A stretch of DNA of 64,000 nucleotides from Tenacibaculum finnmarkense genomovar ulcerans (GTDB lineage: Bacteria > Bacteroidota > Bacteroidia > Flavobacteriales > Flavobacteriaceae), in the NCBI RefSeq assembly GCF_900239495.1, contig NZ_OENE01000025.1, positions 62,001-126,000 on the forward strand. Reading direction: 5' to 3'. The first letter of the stretch is position 1; each line of letters begins with the position of its first letter. Below are positions 53,641 through 61,567 of the stretch, one piece after another. A program made the position numbers and the translations under genes. The notes under the pieces were generated by a model. The model saw nothing but the letters and a program-made list of their open reading frames with translations, did no database searches and was not told the origin of the DNA.

Positions 53641-54120
53641 AAATTCGAGAAATCAGCGTCTCAAACAAAAAAATTCGTGTAAATCTGCGAAATTCGCGTC
53701 TCAAAAAAACAATCCGTGTAAATCTGTGAAATCAGCGTCTCAAAAAAACAATCCGTGTAAATCCGTGAAATCAGCGTCTCAAAAAAAATCCGTGTAAATC
53801 CGTGAAATCAGCGTCTCAAAAAAACAATCCGTGTAAATCCGTGAAATTCGCGTCTCAAAAAACAATCCGTGTAAATCTGCGAAATTCGCGTCTCAAAAAC
53901 AATCCGTGTAAATCCGTAAAATTCGCGTCTCAAAAAACAATCCGTGTAAATCCGTGAAATTCGCGTCTCAAAAAAAAATCCGTGTAAATCCGTCAAATCA
54001 GCGTCTCAAAAACAATCCGTGTAAATCCGTGAAATCAGCGTCTCAAAAAAACAATCCGTGTAAATCCGTGAAATTCGCGTCTCAAAAAAACAATCCGTAA
54101 AAACCACTAAAATTCGTGTC
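53632..54120 (+). repeat. right repeat array: about 11 units of ~38 bp
   Basis: Eleven near-complete units (first at 53672, last at 54053) follow AATCCGTGTAAATCCGTGAAA then TCAGCG or TTCGCG and TCTCAAAAAAAC. Each has an internal AATCCGTG sub-repeat of 9-10 bp. Degenerate units at both ends run into the GxxExxY stop codon and the methyltransferase start codon. There are no spacers, so it is not CRISPR. Unit differences (TC/CA, CTG/CCG) are mosaic. Confidence 0.92.
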
Positions 54121-54916
54121 TTTATTCAAAACCATACTAAACACCATTCCACGACCTTTATTAATTAAAGCCAGTTATTTGGTGCGCCCAATAATTGCTT
54201 GGTGGCTAAAAGGCGATGTATTTACCGATCCAATTGACGGAAAATCATTCCGAAAATTTTTACCTTACGGATATGGAATTCAAAGAGAAAATGCACTTTC
54301 ACCTTCTACTCTATCTTTAGAAAGACATCGTTTATTGTGGCTGTACTTACAAAATGAAACGAGTTTTTTATCTTCGGATAATTCAAAAAACTCTGAAAAT
54401 TCAAGTAAAAAATTAAAAGTACTACATATTGCACCTGAACAATGCTTTTTAGATATCTTCAGAAAGCAAAAAAACTTAGACTATATTACTGCTGATTTAG
54501 AATCGCCGATTGCAGATGTAAAAGCAGATATTTGCGATTTACCTTTTAAAGATAATGAATTTGACGTTGTTTTTTGCAATCATGTTTTAGAACATATTAC
54601 GGATGATACCAAAGCAATGCAAGAATTATACAGAGTTTTAAAAGTTGGCGGATTTGGTATCTTTCAAATTCCTCAAGATTTATCAAGAGAAAAAACTTTT
54701 GAAGACGATTCAATTACCGATGAAAAGGAACGCACCAAAATATTCGGACAATATGACCACGTGCGAGTTTATGGGCGTGATTATTTTGACAAACTTCGCT
54801 CCATAGGTTTTAAAGTGGATGAAGTTGATTTCACAAAAAAAATCGCTCCAGAAAAACTAGAACGATTTGCTTTAATGAAAGGCGAAATTTTGCCTGTATG
54901 TTTTAAGAGCCTTTAA
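54116..54916 (+). CDS. class I SAM-dependent methyltransferase
   Basis: The protein has 266 residues. The SAM-binding motif I is VLHIAPEQCFLDIF, with motif II/III region DICDLPFKDNEFDVVFCNHVLEHI (landmark FCNHVLEHI). It looks like a small-molecule or lipid/quinone methyltransferase; the substrate is unknown. The GTG start at 54116 lies within repeat-derived sequence (ATTCGTGTC); no ATG is available upstream, and the N-terminus (SLFKTILNTIPRPL) matches homologues as I recall them. Its native promoter region is replaced by the array. Confidence 0.85.
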   Translation: MSLFKTILNTIPRPLLIKASYLVRPIIAWWLKGDVFTDPIDGKSFRKFLPYGYGIQRENALSPSTLSLERHRLLWLYLQNETSFLSSDNSKNSENSSKKLKVLHIAPEQCFLDIFRKQKNLDYITADLESPIADVKADICDLPFKDNEFDVVFCNHVLEHITDDTKAMQELYRVLKVGGFGIFQIPQDLSREKTFEDDSITDEKERTKIFGQYDHVRVYGRDYFDKLRSIGFKVDEVDFTKKIAPEKLERFALMKGEILPVCFKSL

Positions 54917-54922
54917 ATAAAC

Positions 54923-55060
54923 TGTCAGTTCGAGTGATTTTTTTCCTTCAAAAAATTATATCGAGAACTTTTTCAGCATCAAAATTCATAAACATAAAAA
55001 AATTCAAATTCTCGATACAATTTTAATTCCTTTTAGTCATTAAAATCACTCGAATTGACA
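54923..55060. repeat. 138-bp inverted-repeat (MITE/REP-like) element
   Basis: Outer arms 54923-54941 and 55042-55060 are near-perfect complements (TTCGAGTGATTTT / AAAATCACTCGAA). An inner pair (ATATCGAGAA near 54959, TTCTCGATA near 55009) nests inside. It contains no gene and lies between the convergent methyltransferase and apbE genes. Confidence 0.65.
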
Positions 55061-55110
55061 AAAATCATCAAAAAAAAATGAAATAAACTCAAGTTGACCG
55101 ATGCGACTTC

Positions 55111-56091
55111 TTAATTTTCAAACTCTTTTAACTCATTATTTTTGTCATTATATAATAGGACAACTTTTAACTCAGGATGTTTTAATAAAAAAGCGGTTGT
55201 TTTTTCTAATCCCATAGCTAAAAAAGCCGTTGCGTAGGCATCAACATCAGCACAATCGCCTTTTAAACGTACCGAAACACTCAATAAATTACTCTGACTC
55301 GCCAAGCCTGTTTTTGGGTTTACTGTATGTACAATTTTCTTGCCGTTTTCATTGATTTTAAATTTTCGATAATTCCCAGAAGTTGCCATCGATTCATCAT
55401 CCAAAGTAATTATTTTTTGAAGCGAGCGTGTGCCGTCAATATTTGGTTTTTCTATGGCTACTTTCCATAATTTACCCTTCTTTTTTCCTCTTGCTCTAAT
55501 TTCTCCACCGATTTCTATCAGATAATTATTGATTTTTTTATCTTCTAAAAACCAACCGATAACATCAACACCGTATCCTTTGGCAAAAGCATTTACGTTA
55601 AATTCAATCTGGTCCGATTCACGATAAACCTTATTATTTTCGAGTTTTACTTTATCAAAACCAACGCCAATCATCAGTTTTTCTATTTCTTCGGATGACA
55701 AATTTTTACGCTCCTTACCCGATCCAAAACCATAGGCATTGATTAATTTACCAATTGTAGGATCAAAATAACCAGCTGTTTCTTTATATATTTTTTTCGC
55801 TTTAGCAAAAACGTCAACAAACATTTTATCAACAACCACGGTGGTATCGCCATTATTTATTTTAGAAATATCAGAAGTTGGTAAATAGGTTGATAAGGAT
55901 TTATTAACCAAATTGAATAAACTATCTATTGATTTTTGATAATTAGCCTGATTATCAGCATCAACATACGTAATATGATAGGTGGTGCCAAAAACAAAAC
56001 CTGCTAATTTAATTTCTGATGATTTTTTTTCTTGCCCACAAGAAATTAAAAACACCGCCAAACAAACGATGTAAGCTATTTTTTGAATCAT
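55111..56091 (-). CDS. apbE: FAD:protein FMN transferase ApbE
   Basis: The protein has 326 residues with a lipoprotein signal (AVFLISC). ApbE landmarks are FAKGYGVDVI, IGGEIRARG and CADVDAYATAFLAMG. It attaches FMN covalently to Thr of periplasmic flavoproteins, such as NqrB/NqrC or Rnf subunits. No such target gene is in the window. It is divergent from the OmpA-type gene. Confidence 0.93.
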   Translation of the reverse strand: MIQKIAYIVCLAVFLISCGQEKKSSEIKLAGFVFGTTYHITYVDADNQANYQKSIDSLFNLVNKSLSTYLPTSDISKINNGDTTVVVDKMFVDVFAKAKKIYKETAGYFDPTIGKLINAYGFGSGKERKNLSSEEIEKLMIGVGFDKVKLENNKVYRESDQIEFNVNAFAKGYGVDVIGWFLEDKKINNYLIEIGGEIRARGKKKGKLWKVAIEKPNIDGTRSLQKIITLDDESMATSGNYRKFKINENGKKIVHTVNPKTGLASQSNLLSVSVRLKGDCADVDAYATAFLAMGLEKTTAFLLKHPELKVVLLYNDKNNELKEFEN

Positions 56092-56172
56092 TTTAAAAAT
56101 TTAATCACAAAAATAATTTATTATCTGCTCATAAAAGATTGTTAATTCTATTTTTTTGCAGGTTGCTTTTGC

Positions 56173-56180
56173 TAAATTTG
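56173..56180 (+). promoter_or_regulatory. -7 box (TAAATTTG) of the OmpA-like gene
   Basis: It is an exact TAnnTTTG match 36 nt before the ATG at 56217. It excludes the longer frame start at 56139. Confidence 0.55.
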
Positions 56181-56216
56181 CTTTTTACAATTTTTAACAA
56201 CACAAAACAGCATCAA

Positions 56217-57065
56217 ATGAAGAAAATATTTTTAGCGATGACCGCTTCTGTTTTATTAGCGTCATGTGTATCTACCAAAGAACTAAACGCCTTAAAAACA
56301 AAACATCAAAAAACAAAAAATGAGTTATTAGCTGTCAAAGCAAACTTAACAAAATGTTTAGTTGAAAAAGAAAGTTGTCAAGACAAAGTCAATACCTTAA
56401 AATCTTCTGTAGGTGATTTAAAACAAGACAAGCAAAACTCTTTAAAACAAGTAGAAAACTTAACGGTTTTAACCAAGGGAGCAAATGATAATATCAAAGA
56501 AACTTTAACGCAATTAAGTAAAAAAGACAAATATATTAACAGAATTAGAGCCGCAAATACTAAAAAAGATTCGTTAAATTTAGTGGTTGCTTTTCATCTG
56601 AAAAAAGAATTACAACAAGGAATTGATGACCAAGATATTACTATTAACGTAGAAAAAACGGTTGTTTTTATTTCAATTTCTGATAAATTATTATTTAAAA
56701 GCGGTAGCTATACCATTTCTGATAAAGCTTCAAAAGTTTTAGCAAAAGTGGCTACAGTTGTAAATGGTCAGCCAGAAATGGATGTAATGATTGAAGGACA
56801 TACCGACAGCACCCCTGTTTCAGCGGGTTCTAGCATCAAAGATAACTGGGGACTGAGTGTTTTACGTGCAACCTCAATTGTTCGTGAATTACAAAACAAA
56901 TACAGCGTAGCCCCTGAAAGATTGATTGCCGCTGGTAGAGCAAGTTACATTCCTTTAGTAGCAAACGATACTCCTGAAAATAAAGCAAAAAACAGAAGAA
57001 CAAAAATTATTGTTTTACCGCGTTTAAATCAATTTTTTGAATTATTAGAACAAAAAACAGAGTAA
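56217..57065 (+). CDS. OmpA-family peptidoglycan-associated lipoprotein
   Basis: From the ATG at 56217 the protein has 282 residues. It has a lipobox (VLLASC), a long coiled coil (about 25-120), and an OmpA-type peptidoglycan-binding domain with IEGHTDSTPVS and NRRTKIIV (Asp/Arg diaminopimelate ligands). It probably tethers the outer membrane to peptidoglycan. A strong terminator follows. Confidence 0.92.
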   Translation: MKKIFLAMTASVLLASCVSTKELNALKTKHQKTKNELLAVKANLTKCLVEKESCQDKVNTLKSSVGDLKQDKQNSLKQVENLTVLTKGANDNIKETLTQLSKKDKYINRIRAANTKKDSLNLVVAFHLKKELQQGIDDQDITINVEKTVVFISISDKLLFKSGSYTISDKASKVLAKVATVVNGQPEMDVMIEGHTDSTPVSAGSSIKDNWGLSVLRATSIVRELQNKYSVAPERLIAAGRASYIPLVANDTPENKAKNRRTKIIVLPRLNQFFELLEQKTE

Positions 57066-57090
57066 TTTAAAAATCTTTTATCAAATTAAT

Positions 57091-57119
57091 AAAAAAACGT
57101 GCAGTTGCACGTTTTTTTT
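57091..57119 (+). terminator. terminator of the OmpA-like gene
   Basis: Stem 57091-57102 with 57107-57119 (ACGTGC/GCACGT core, AGTT loop) is followed by a T run, 26 nt after the stop. Confidence 0.8.
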
Positions 57120-57148
57120 ATTTAAAATAAATTAAACTAACTGGCTAT

Positions 57149-57178
57149 TTGTCAATCAAATAATTAGCCGTATATTTG
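57149..57178 (+). promoter_or_regulatory. rplM-rpsI promoter (TTG-19-TATATTTG)
   Basis: -33 TTG at 57149-57151 and an exact -7 box TATATTTG at 57171-57178 are 19 bp apart, the clearest two-element promoter in the window. The leader to rplM is about 50 nt and holds AAGGAG about 40 nt before the ATG, too far to act as its ribosome site. Confidence 0.8.
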
Positions 57179-57234
57179 CAGACCTTTTTTAAGGAGAAAT
57201 CATATATTAATAAACAAAAACTAATCGTGTAATT

Positions 57235-57690
57235 ATGAACACATTAAGTTACAAAACAGTATCAGCAAACAAAAACACTGTTAATAAAGAGTGGGTTTTA
57301 GTTGATGCGGACGGGCAAACGTTGGGTCGTCTAGCTTCTAAAATAGCAATGCTAATTAGAGGTAAGTACAAACCAAATTATACTCCTCACGTAGATTGTG
57401 GAGATAACGTGGTTGTTATCAACGCAGAAAAAATTGTTTTAACTGGTAAAAAGTGGACTGATAAATCTTATATCCGTCACACAGGTTATCCAGGTGGACA
57501 AAGATCATTAACTGCTACTGAAATGTTCGAAAAAGATCCTACAAGATTAATCGAAAAAGCAGTAAAAGGAATGTTACCTAAAAACAAATTAGGAAGCGCT
57601 TTATACAAAAACTTGTATGCTTATGCAGGTACTGAGCACCAACAAACAGCTCAAAACCCAAAAGCTATTAACCTTAACGATCTTAAATAA
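57235..57690 (+). CDS. rplM: 50S ribosomal protein L13
   Basis: The 151-residue protein has the L13 pattern (VDADGQTLGRLASKIA, MLIRGKYKPNYTPHVDCGD; landmarks LGRLASKIA and YTPHVDCGD). It is an early-assembly large-subunit protein. It overlaps rpsI by one base (TAATG), the standard L13-S9 operon. Confidence 0.98.
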   Translation: MNTLSYKTVSANKNTVNKEWVLVDADGQTLGRLASKIAMLIRGKYKPNYTPHVDCGDNVVVINAEKIVLTGKKWTDKSYIRHTGYPGGQRSLTATEMFEKDPTRLIEKAVKGMLPKNKLGSALYKNLYAYAGTEHQQTAQNPKAINLNDLK

Positions 57691-58076
57691 TGGAAACTGT
57701 ACACAAAATAGGTAGAAGAAAAACAGCAGTTGCTCGTATTTATCTTTCAGAAGGTAAAGGAAACATTACTGTTAACAAGAAGGACTTTAAGAACTACTTT
57801 ACAACAGGAACTTTACAATACAAAATCCAACAGCCTTTAATGTTAACTGAGAACTTAGAGTCTTATGACATTAAAGTAAACGTTTTTGGAGGTGGTATTA
57901 CTGGTCAAGCAGAAGCAATCCGTTTAGCAATTACTAGAGCATTAGTAGCTATTAACGAAGAGCACAAAGCGGTATTGAAACCAGAAGGTTTATTAACTCG
58001 TGACCCTAGAATGGTTGAACGTAAGAAATTCGGTCAGAAGAAAGCACGTAAGAAATTCCAGTTCTCTAAACGTTAA
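57690..58076 (+). CDS. rpsI: 30S ribosomal protein S9
   Basis: The 128-residue protein ends in the conserved basic tail KKARKKFQFSKR, which reaches the P-site tRNA. RKTAVARIYLSEGKG and GLLTRDPRMVERKKFG (landmark LTRDPR) are S9 signatures. Its ATG overlaps the rplM stop by one base. Confidence 0.98.
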   Translation: METVHKIGRRKTAVARIYLSEGKGNITVNKKDFKNYFTTGTLQYKIQQPLMLTENLESYDIKVNVFGGGITGQAEAIRLAITRALVAINEEHKAVLKPEGLLTRDPRMVERKKFGQKKARKKFQFSKR

Positions 58077-58085
58077 TATATTTTT

Positions 58086-58107
58086 CATTGCCTTGCAAAA
58101 GGCAATG
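58086..58107 (+). terminator. hairpin after rpsI, terminator or attenuator
   Basis: CATTGCCTT (58086-58094) pairs with AAGGCAATG (58099-58107) around GCAA, followed by a T-rich run. A second stem (AATATTTCAG 58167-58176 with CTGAAATATT 58191-58200) lies in the rpsB leader. Confidence 0.65.
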
Positions 58108-58232
58108 TTATTTATTTTCAAAAGAGACTGTTATTTATAATTTTATTTTTAACAGTTTAGTATCTAAATATTTCAGACTTTTTACAACTACTGAAATATT
58201 GTGAAAACAGAACGTAAACACATTTTATTAAA

Positions 58233-58994
58233 ATGGCAAATATTCAAGAATTATTAGAAAGCGGAGTGCACTTCGGTCACTTAACTAGAAAATGGAACCC
58301 AAACATGGCTCCATATATTTATACTGAGCGTAATGGTGTTCACATCATCGATTTGTATAAAACATCTGCTAAAATTGATGAAGCTGCATTAGCTTTACAA
58401 AAAATAGCAAGCTCTGGTCGTAAAATATTATTCGTTGCAACTAAAAAGCAAGCGAAAGATATTGTAGCAGAAAGAGCAACAAACATTAACATGCCTTTTA
58501 TTACTGAGCGTTGGCCAGGTGGTATGTTAACAAACTTCGTAACTATCCGTAAAGCTGTTAAAAAAATGGCTACTATTGATAGAATGAAGCAAGATGGTTC
58601 TTTTGATGCTTTATCAAAAAGAGAAAAGTTACAAATTAACCGTCAGAGAGCAAAATTAGAAAAGAATTTAGGTTCTATTTCTGATATGACTCGTTTACCT
58701 GCGGCTGTATTTGTAATTGATGTTAAAAAAGAACACATTGCAATTGCTGAAGCTACAAAATTAAACATTCCAATTTTTGCATTAGTTGATACGAACTCTG
58801 ATCCTAGACCAGTAGATTACGTAATTCCTGCAAATGACGATGCTTCTAAATCTATCGATAAAGTTTTATCTTATGTAACTGATGCTATTGCTGAAGGTTT
58901 ATCTGAAAGAAAAGCTGATAAAGAAAAAGTAGCTGCTCCTGCTAAAGAAGTAAAAGCAACTCCTGAAGCTCCTGCTACAGAAGAAGCTAAATAA
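58233..58994 (+). CDS. rpsB: 30S ribosomal protein S2
   Basis: The 253-residue protein has S2 landmarks ESGVHFGHLTRKWNP, ERWPGGMLTNF, RLPAAVFVIDV and FALVDTNSDP. An Ala/Glu/Lys-rich C-terminal tail (about 225-253) is an extension beyond the core. It lies 90 bp before tsf, separated by a strong hairpin, so partial termination may set the S2:EF-Ts ratio. Confidence 0.98.
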   Translation: MANIQELLESGVHFGHLTRKWNPNMAPYIYTERNGVHIIDLYKTSAKIDEAALALQKIASSGRKILFVATKKQAKDIVAERATNINMPFITERWPGGMLTNFVTIRKAVKKMATIDRMKQDGSFDALSKREKLQINRQRAKLEKNLGSISDMTRLPAAVFVIDVKKEHIAIAEATKLNIPIFALVDTNSDPRPVDYVIPANDDASKSIDKVLSYVTDAIAEGLSERKADKEKVAAPAKEVKATPEAPATEEAK

Positions 58995-59009
58995 TTTTAA
59001 TTTATTTTC

Positions 59010-59043
59010 AGTTAAAGGTTTCATTAATTTGAAACCTTTAACT
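59010..59043 (+). terminator. terminator between rpsB and tsf
   Basis: A 14-bp perfect stem (59010-59023 and 59030-59043, loop of 6) is followed by ATTTTTA, 16 nt after the rpsB stop. Confidence 0.75.
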
Positions 59044-59083
59044 ATTTTTACAAGTATAAAACAACTAAAAAATAACAATAGAT

Positions 59084-60052
59084 ATGTCAGTAAAAATTAG
59101 CGCTGCAGACGTAAAAAAATTAAGAGAAAGTACCGGAGCTGGTATGATGGATTGTAAAAATGCATTAGTAGAAGCTGAAGGGAACTTTGATAAAGCTGTT
59201 GAAGTTTTACGTAAAAAAGGACAAAAAATCGCTGCTAAAAGAGCCGATAGAGATTCTACTGAAGGTGTAGCCATTACTAAAATTAGTGATGACAATACTT
59301 ATGGTGTTGCTATTGTATTAGCATGTGAAACTGATTTCGTTTCTAAAAATGATTCTTTTAAAGATTTAGCTGCTGAATTTGTTGCTATTGCTTTTAATAC
59401 TAAAAGTAAAGAAGAATTTTTAGCTGCTGATTTTGGTGGGGTAACTGTTGCTGAAAAATTAATCGAACAAACAGGTGTTATCGGTGAAAAAATCGATATT
59501 ACTTCTTTTGAAAGATTAGAAGCGCCATACGTAGGTTCTTATACTCATATTGGTAAAATTGCTGCTATGGTTGGTTTATCTGCTCCTGCAGATAATGCGG
59601 CTGTTTTAGCGAAAGATTTAGCAATGCAAGCTGCCTCAATGGGAGCAATTTCTTTATCTTACAAAGGTTTTGAAGCTGCTTATGTAGCATCTGAAACTGA
59701 AGCAAGAATTGCTGCTATTGCTAAAGATAATATTGAATTAGGTCGTTTAGGTAAAACTTTAAAGAACGTTCCTCAATATGTTTCTAGATTACAATTAACT
59801 GATGCTGCCTTAGCACAAGCTGAGCAAGATGCTAAAGATCAATTGAAATCAGAAGGGAAACCAGAAAAAATTTGGGATAAAATTTTACCAGGAAAAATGG
59901 AAAGATTTATTTCAGATAACACAACTTTAGATCAAGAACAATGTTTATTAGATCAAAAGTTTATTAAAGACGAAAAGAAAACTGTTGCAGAATATGTTTC
60001 TTCTTTTGGTGACGTAGAAGTTAAAAACTTCGTAAGAGTTACTTTAGGATAA
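59084..60052 (+). CDS. tsf: elongation factor Ts
   Basis: The 322-residue protein begins with the UBA-like region and signature LRESTGAGMMDCKNAL, followed by EGVAIT..CETDFVSKND. It exchanges GDP for GTP on EF-Tu. The rpsB-tsf-pyrH-frr order is the widespread bacterial arrangement. Confidence 0.98.
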   Translation: MSVKISAADVKKLRESTGAGMMDCKNALVEAEGNFDKAVEVLRKKGQKIAAKRADRDSTEGVAITKISDDNTYGVAIVLACETDFVSKNDSFKDLAAEFVAIAFNTKSKEEFLAADFGGVTVAEKLIEQTGVIGEKIDITSFERLEAPYVGSYTHIGKIAAMVGLSAPADNAAVLAKDLAMQAASMGAISLSYKGFEAAYVASETEARIAAIAKDNIELGRLGKTLKNVPQYVSRLQLTDAALAQAEQDAKDQLKSEGKPEKIWDKILPGKMERFISDNTTLDQEQCLLDQKFIKDEKKTVAEYVSSFGDVEVKNFVRVTLG

Positions 60053-60075
60053 TTCTTAAACATCACAAAATATTT

Positions 60076-60105
60076 AAAAACCATCCAATTTTTTGGGTGG
60101 TTTTT
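60076..60105 (+). terminator. terminator of tsf
   Basis: Stem 60076-60088 with 60093-60105 (AACCATCCAA/TTGGGTGGTT, one G-T pair, TTTT loop) is followed by T residues. Confidence 0.78.
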
Positions 60106-60133
60106 TCTTTTATCAAAACTCAAAAAAATTGCG

Positions 60134-60141
60134 TAGTTTTG
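60134..60141 (+). promoter_or_regulatory. -7 box (TAGTTTTG) of pyrH-frr
   Basis: It is an exact TAnnTTTG match 19 nt before the pyrH ATG, after the tsf terminator. Confidence 0.5.
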
Positions 60142-60160
60142 CATAACTTTCAACAAGATT

Positions 60161-60871
60161 ATGCAATATAAAAGAATCCTTTTAAAATTAAGCGGTGAAT
60201 CATTAATGGGCGACCTTCAATATGGTATTGATCCTAAAAGACTTAAAGAATACGCCCAAGAAATTAAACAAGTAATAGCTAAAAACATTGAAATTGCCAT
60301 TGTTATTGGTGGTGGAAATATTTTTAGAGGTGTTGCTGGAGCTAGCCAAGGAATGGATAGAGTTCAGGGTGACCACATGGGAATGTTAGCAACCTGTATT
60401 AATGGTTTAGCTTTGCAAAGTGCTTTAGAGGCTGAAGGAATTCATACGCGTTTACAAACAGCAATTGAAATTAAAGAAATAGCAGAACCTTATATTAAAC
60501 GTCGTGCAAATCGTCATTTAGAAAAAGGACGTGTCGTTATTTTTGGAGGAGGTACTGGAAATCCTTATTTTACTACCGATACAGCAGCTGTTTTAAGAGC
60601 TATTGAAGTAAATGCAGATGCCATTTTAAAAGGAACTAGAGTTGATGGTATTTATAATGCAGATCCTGAAAAGGATAAAAATGCCATAAAATACGAAAGT
60701 ATCAGCTTTAAAGATGTTATCAGAAAAGGATTAAAAGTAATGGATATGACTGCCTTTACTTTAAGTGAAGAAAATAAACTTCCTATTATTGTTTTTGACA
60801 TGAATAAAAAAGGAAACTTACTTAAATTAGTTTCTGGAGATCAAATAGGAACAATAGTTGACAATCAATAA
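60161..60871 (+). CDS. pyrH: UMP kinase
   Basis: The 236-residue protein has the amino-acid-kinase-fold signatures [36 protein letters not shown] (landmark [10 protein letters not shown]). It phosphorylates UMP to UDP. It has its own promoter and is 48 bp before frr. Confidence 0.98.
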   Translation: MQYKRILLKLSGESLMGDLQYGIDPKRLKEYAQEIKQVIAKNIEIAIVIGGGNIFRGVAGASQGMDRVQGDHMGMLATCINGLALQSALEAEGIHTRLQTAIEIKEIAEPYIKRRANRHLEKGRVVIFGGGTGNPYFTTDTAAVLRAIEVNADAILKGTRVDGIYNADPEKDKNAIKYESISFKDVIRKGLKVMDMTAFTLSEENKLPIIVFDMNKKGNLLKLVSGDQIGTIVDNQ

Positions 60872-60919
60872 ATCAAAAGAATCCCTCACATTTTTTATAG
60901 GGCAATAAATACGAGTAAC

Positions 60920-61474
60920 ATGAACGAAGAAATTGATTTTATTTTAGATTCTGCCAAAGAGGCAATGAATAATGCAGTTGCACATTTAGAAAAAGAATTA
61001 CGTACTATTAGAGCTGGAAAAGCATCTCCTGCAATGTTAGCAAATGTACAGGTTGATTATTATGGTTCGGCAACTCCTTTAGGTCAAATAGCAAACGTAA
61101 GTACTCCTGACGCAAGAACAATTACCATTCAGCCTTGGGAAAAAAATATGCTTCACGAAGTTGAAAAAGCAATTACTTACGCTAATTTAGGTTTCAACCC
61201 AATGAACAATGGTGATGTTATTATTATTAACGTTCCTGCTTTAACTGAAGAGCGTCGTAAAGAACTAGCAAAACAATGTAAAGCCGAAGCTGAGCACGCT
61301 AAAGTTGGTATTCGTAATGCACGTAAAGATGCAAATAACGATATTAAAAAAGCCGATGTTTCTGATGATGTTAAAAAAATATCAGAAGAAAGTGTTCAAA
61401 AATTAACCGATAGTTTTAGTAAAGTTATTGAAGAAAAAGTAGCGGTAAAAGAAAAAGAGATAATGACTGTTTAA
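60920..61474 (+). CDS. frr: ribosome recycling factor
   Basis: The 184-residue protein has RTIRAGKASPAML, VDYYGSATPLGQIANV and LTEERRKELAKQCK (landmark TEERRKEL). It splits post-termination ribosomes with EF-G. It shares the pyrH transcript and is followed by a strong terminator. Confidence 0.98.
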   Translation: MNEEIDFILDSAKEAMNNAVAHLEKELRTIRAGKASPAMLANVQVDYYGSATPLGQIANVSTPDARTITIQPWEKNMLHEVEKAITYANLGFNPMNNGDVIIINVPALTEERRKELAKQCKAEAEHAKVGIRNARKDANNDIKKADVSDDVKKISEESVQKLTDSFSKVIEEKVAVKEKEIMTV

Positions 61475-61490
61475 TTACTTTCATATATAT

Positions 61491-61520
61491 AAAAAGAGTG
61501 TCATAACAGACACTCTTTTT
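61491..61520 (+). terminator. terminator of pyrH-frr
   Basis: AAAAAGAGTGTC (61491-61502) pairs with GACACTCTTTTT (61509-61520), loop of 6, followed by T residues. Confidence 0.82.
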
Positions 61521-61545
61521 TTTCGTTTAATTGTTACTTTTATCA

Positions 61546-61553
61546 TAACTTTG
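61546..61553 (+). promoter_or_regulatory. -7 box (TAACTTTG) of the MMPL gene
   Basis: It is an exact TAnnTTTG match 14 nt before the ATG at 61568, after the frr terminator. Confidence 0.55.
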
Positions 61554-61567
61554 CAAAAAATTTTTAA

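Noticed and set aside
53808-53996. 62-residue minus-strand reading frame across the right repeat array
   Set aside because: Its protein is itself a repeat (IYTDCFLRREF-type) produced by translating the DNA units; there is no start signal or homology.
53632-54120. CRISPR array
   Set aside because: Units follow each other directly with only A-rich length variation and no unique spacers; no cas genes are present.
56139-56216. Upstream start for the OmpA-like gene
   Set aside because: It lies before the promoter box and would bury the lipoprotein signal peptide.
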